A stretch of 32,647 nucleotides of DNA, taken from a virus. Within the stretch, counting starts at the first letter, position 1. Each line of letters begins with the position of its first letter. Positions 31,321-32,647 of the stretch are shown here, piece by piece. The position numbers and the translations under genes are program-made. The stretch covers positions 1 to 32,647 of IMG/VR virus record IMGVR_UViG_3300031857_000807; one strand, given 5' to 3'. Under the pieces are notes generated by a model that made no database searches, had not been told where the DNA came from, and saw only the letters and a program-made list of their open reading frames with translations.

Positions 31321-31535
31321 CCTTTAAAGCCTGGGTATATTTTCCATTGATCTCTAATCCCATGATGAAAGCGAAGCCTAGAGAGATATCTTTCCCCAGC
31401 GTTAAAATGTTTATTATCCCACTCTCTGATTAAGTCCACTCTCCAGCGTGAGATCTCTTTCTGGAGATTATCTAGCCTATCATACTCCTGAATAGTGGGA
31501 AGATATGAAGTGGGGAAGATTAGTATATCCCCCAC
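31281..31535 (-). CDS. Unknown 84-residue early-type protein
   Basis: A basic, Trp/Tyr/Arg-rich soluble protein (EISRWRVDLIREWDNKHFNAGERYLSRLRFHHGI). It starts with GTG that shares a base with the stop of the HExxH gene (TAGTG), so it is coupled to that gene. No family is recognised. It may act with the peptidase-like partner. Confidence 0.55.
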   Translation of the reverse strand: MGDILIFPTSYLPTIQEYDRLDNLQKEISRWRVDLIREWDNKHFNAGERYLSRLRFHHGIRDQWKIYPGFKGQWQPVLLLSAPS

Positions 31536-31837
31536 TATTTAAAGATACCTTTCTGGCTTAGTACGTCCTCTATTAGGGTAGCGTAACTCTGGCAGATAAT
31601 CTCCTGCAGCTCAGCAGGTAGGATCTGGTCTAGTCCTACGAAGGTCTTAGTAGCGTGACCCATCTCATGATAAAGCCAGTATAGTTGAGTCTTTTTAGGA
31701 GCGTTTTTATCAATGTATATAGTCCTGGTAGTAGGATCCCAGATACCTGCAGCATCTTTAAAGATTAGGTCTAGCTGCTCTTTAGTGCATAACTTGATAG
31801 GTATTTTTCTTCCAAAGATTGTCACGTACTTAGGCAT
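31535..31837 (-). CDS. Small HExxH zinc peptidase-like protein
   Basis: A 100-residue cytoplasmic protein with LYHEMGHA: H57, E58 and H61 form HExxH, and glutamates at about 77-79 (AELQEI) could give the third ligand. The compact size and HExxH near the middle resemble ImmA/IrrE-type peptidase domains, which cut repressor-like proteins. A GGAGG lies upstream of the ATG. It may process a host or phage regulator; no substrate gene is evident nearby. Confidence 0.65.
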   Translation of the reverse strand: MPKYVTIFGRKIPIKLCTKEQLDLIFKDAAGIWDPTTRTIYIDKNAPKKTQLYWLYHEMGHATKTFVGLDQILPAELQEIICQSYATLIEDVLSQKGIFK

Positions 31838-31899
31838 AAATGGACCTCCTAGATAATGGTATCAGGGAAGCCCAGATATGGTTAAATAATAATTCCTGA

Positions 31900-32124
31900 C
31901 TAGGGTACTATGCCTATATGAAAGTCGGGGTACTTATCGTAGATATTACTAACTGCGTTAATTAAATTTTTATCAGGCTTTCTATCCGATAGGATTATTC
32001 GCTTATAAGCTACTGCTACTACCTTCTCTTTTACTGGTAGATCATTCCAGATCCTAGCTTCTAGCTCTTTTAATTCGCATGAGTAGCACTTATACCCTTT
32101 AGCCTCGCATACTATACAGATCAT
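31900..32124 (-). CDS. Small zinc-binding protein
   Basis: 74 residues, with CIVC (residues 3-6) and CYSC (13-16) forming a four-cysteine zinc site, followed by a helical region (LKELEARIWNDLPVKEKVVAVAYKR) with no known motif. AGGTAATAA precedes the ATG. It probably binds nucleic acid or protein. Confidence 0.6.
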   Translation of the reverse strand: MICIVCEAKGYKCYSCELKELEARIWNDLPVKEKVVAVAYKRIILSDRKPDKNLINAVSNIYDKYPDFHIGIVP

Positions 32125-32160
32125 TTATTACCTACTTCTTTTAGTGCTTATAATTACCAT

Positions 32161-32196
32161 TTAATAGGTACAGAGGAAGGCTTTTATACCTATTAA
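32161..32196. repeat. Perfect 10-base inverted repeat
   Basis: TTAATAGGTA (32161-32170) and TACCTATTAA (32187-32196) are exact reverse complements with 16 bases between. It overlaps the stop codon of the next minus-strand gene. Without a clear U-tract it could be a transcript-end hairpin or an operator. Confidence 0.7.
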
Positions 32197-32504
32197 TTGG
32201 TTGTTATTCTTGTTTCTTTTAGTGCTTCTCTAGCTATTTGATAAGAACAAATGCACTCATCGTCTGCACAAAAACCGTCACATTTTGAATAAAACTCTAA
32301 AGCCTCACGTAACTTTTTGTTTTCAGCTTGTAGTTCATTTACTTCCTGTGCCTCTGATCTTGCAGCTTCCTTATATTCTAAAAGCTCTTTGTCTTTGTAC
32401 TCACAAGCGGCTTTCCATGCTTCATAAAGAAAATCTTCAACAATATGCAGATAGCCGTTCAAATCACACCACTTATCAAAAGCTTCTTTGTCTTTATTGT
32501 TCAT
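32193..32504 (-). CDS. Coiled-coil early protein with cysteine cluster
   Basis: 103 residues: a helical N-terminus (AFDKWCDLNGYLHIVEDFLYEAWKAACEY), a coiled coil (VNELQAENKKLREALEFY), and a C-terminal cluster CDGFCADDECIC that may bind zinc. Proteins of this design occur in many temperate and lytic phages as early accessory genes. Its codon and base use differ from the core genome, suggesting exchange. It overlaps the gene upstream as ATGA. Confidence 0.65.
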   Translation of the reverse strand: MNNKDKEAFDKWCDLNGYLHIVEDFLYEAWKAACEYKDKELLEYKEAARSEAQEVNELQAENKKLREALEFYSKCDGFCADDECICSYQIAREALKETRITTN

Positions 32505-32647
32505 TCATTCCATCCTAAAGCCCTAGAAAGCTCCTTAATTAAACGTTCATTAGCTTTATTTAACTTATCCAACTCATCTTCAAAATCTTCTATTTTCTTT
32601 TGCGCTTCTACTAACTGCATTTCAAGTTCATTGAATTCTTTTTCCTG
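32501..32647 (-). CDS. Coiled-coil protein, partial (5' end beyond the window)
   Basis: The complement is open from the right edge to a TGA at 32501-32503. The visible 48 residues are a charged heptad-like helix (QEKEFNELEMQLVEAQKKIEDFEDELDKL then ERLIKEL). The stop overlaps the next start as ATGA, so the two coiled-coil proteins are coupled and may be partners. The composition matches that neighbour, not the core genome. Confidence 0.6.
   Translation of the reverse strand, partial: QEKEFNELEMQLVEAQKKIEDFEDELDKLNKANERLIKELSRALGWNE

Noticed and set aside
31838-31899. Terminator-like inverted repeat TCAGGGAA / TTCCTGA
   Set aside because: The arms need a bulge, the loop is 23 bases and there is no T-tract, so it is too weak to call.
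1-32647. Integrase, repressor, tRNA, CRISPR array or insertion sequence
   Set aside because: No matching motifs, cloverleaf-type T-arm signals, spaced direct repeats or transposase motifs were found, though the genome continues beyond the window.

Overview
This window looks like most of the genome of a tailed, double-stranded DNA phage that infects a Gram-negative bacterium. The Gram-negative inference rests on an M15-type endolysin next to a lipoprotein and small membrane proteins that resemble a spanin/holin set, and on several signal-peptide or lipobox proteins. The tail genes (tail tube, a lambda-type frameshifted chaperone pair, a 666-residue tape measure, no sheath) indicate a long non-contractile tail (siphovirus morphology). 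No integrase or repressor is visible, but both ends of the window cut genes, so lifestyle cannot be settled. The host genus is not recognisable. The DNA is AT-rich and the tetranucleotide CTAG is unusually common in most genes.

Layout. 1-1566 (minus): a DnaB/RepA-like helicase, cut by the left edge, and a replication initiator whose gene contains hexamer repeats and two perfect inverted repeats, a candidate origin. 1701-5606 (plus): an early operon with a lipoprotein, a small C5-methyltransferase-like protein carrying a G9 tract, a zinc-ribbon protein, ERF recombinase, a tiny basic protein, SSB, a DnaQ-like exonuclease, an unknown protein, and a small set of membrane or secreted proteins that includes one with a full metzincin zinc motif. 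5704-6669 (minus): a second DEDD nuclease with a zinc ribbon. 6841-7320 (plus): a RusA-like resolvase with no Shine-Dalgarno and a promoter placed for a leaderless message.

30945-7286 (minus): one long late region read right to left. It runs two small proteins, TerS, a 23-residue membrane peptide, TerL, portal, two neck-type proteins, scaffold, major capsid protein, a cluster of appendage or fibre genes, head-tail connector, tail terminator, tail tube, chaperones G and G-T, tape measure, distal tail proteins, tail tip, and a lysis cassette. Hairpin terminators follow the capsid, fibre and tail-tube genes, and a promoter-like site precedes scaffold and capsid. Thus the most abundant proteins may be made from their own transcripts. 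31069-31320 (plus) is a small secreted acidic protein. 31281-32647 (minus) holds small early-type genes, including an HExxH protein and two coiled-coil genes.

Three patches differ in base and codon use from the rest: most of the 713-residue fibre gene (about 19709-21540), the 198-residue tail protein (9428-10024), and the right edge (32193-32647). They look like recently exchanged modules. No stretch longer than 300 bases lacks a gene; the longest gap is 6670-6840 (171 bases). No tRNA, rRNA, CRISPR array or insertion sequence was seen.
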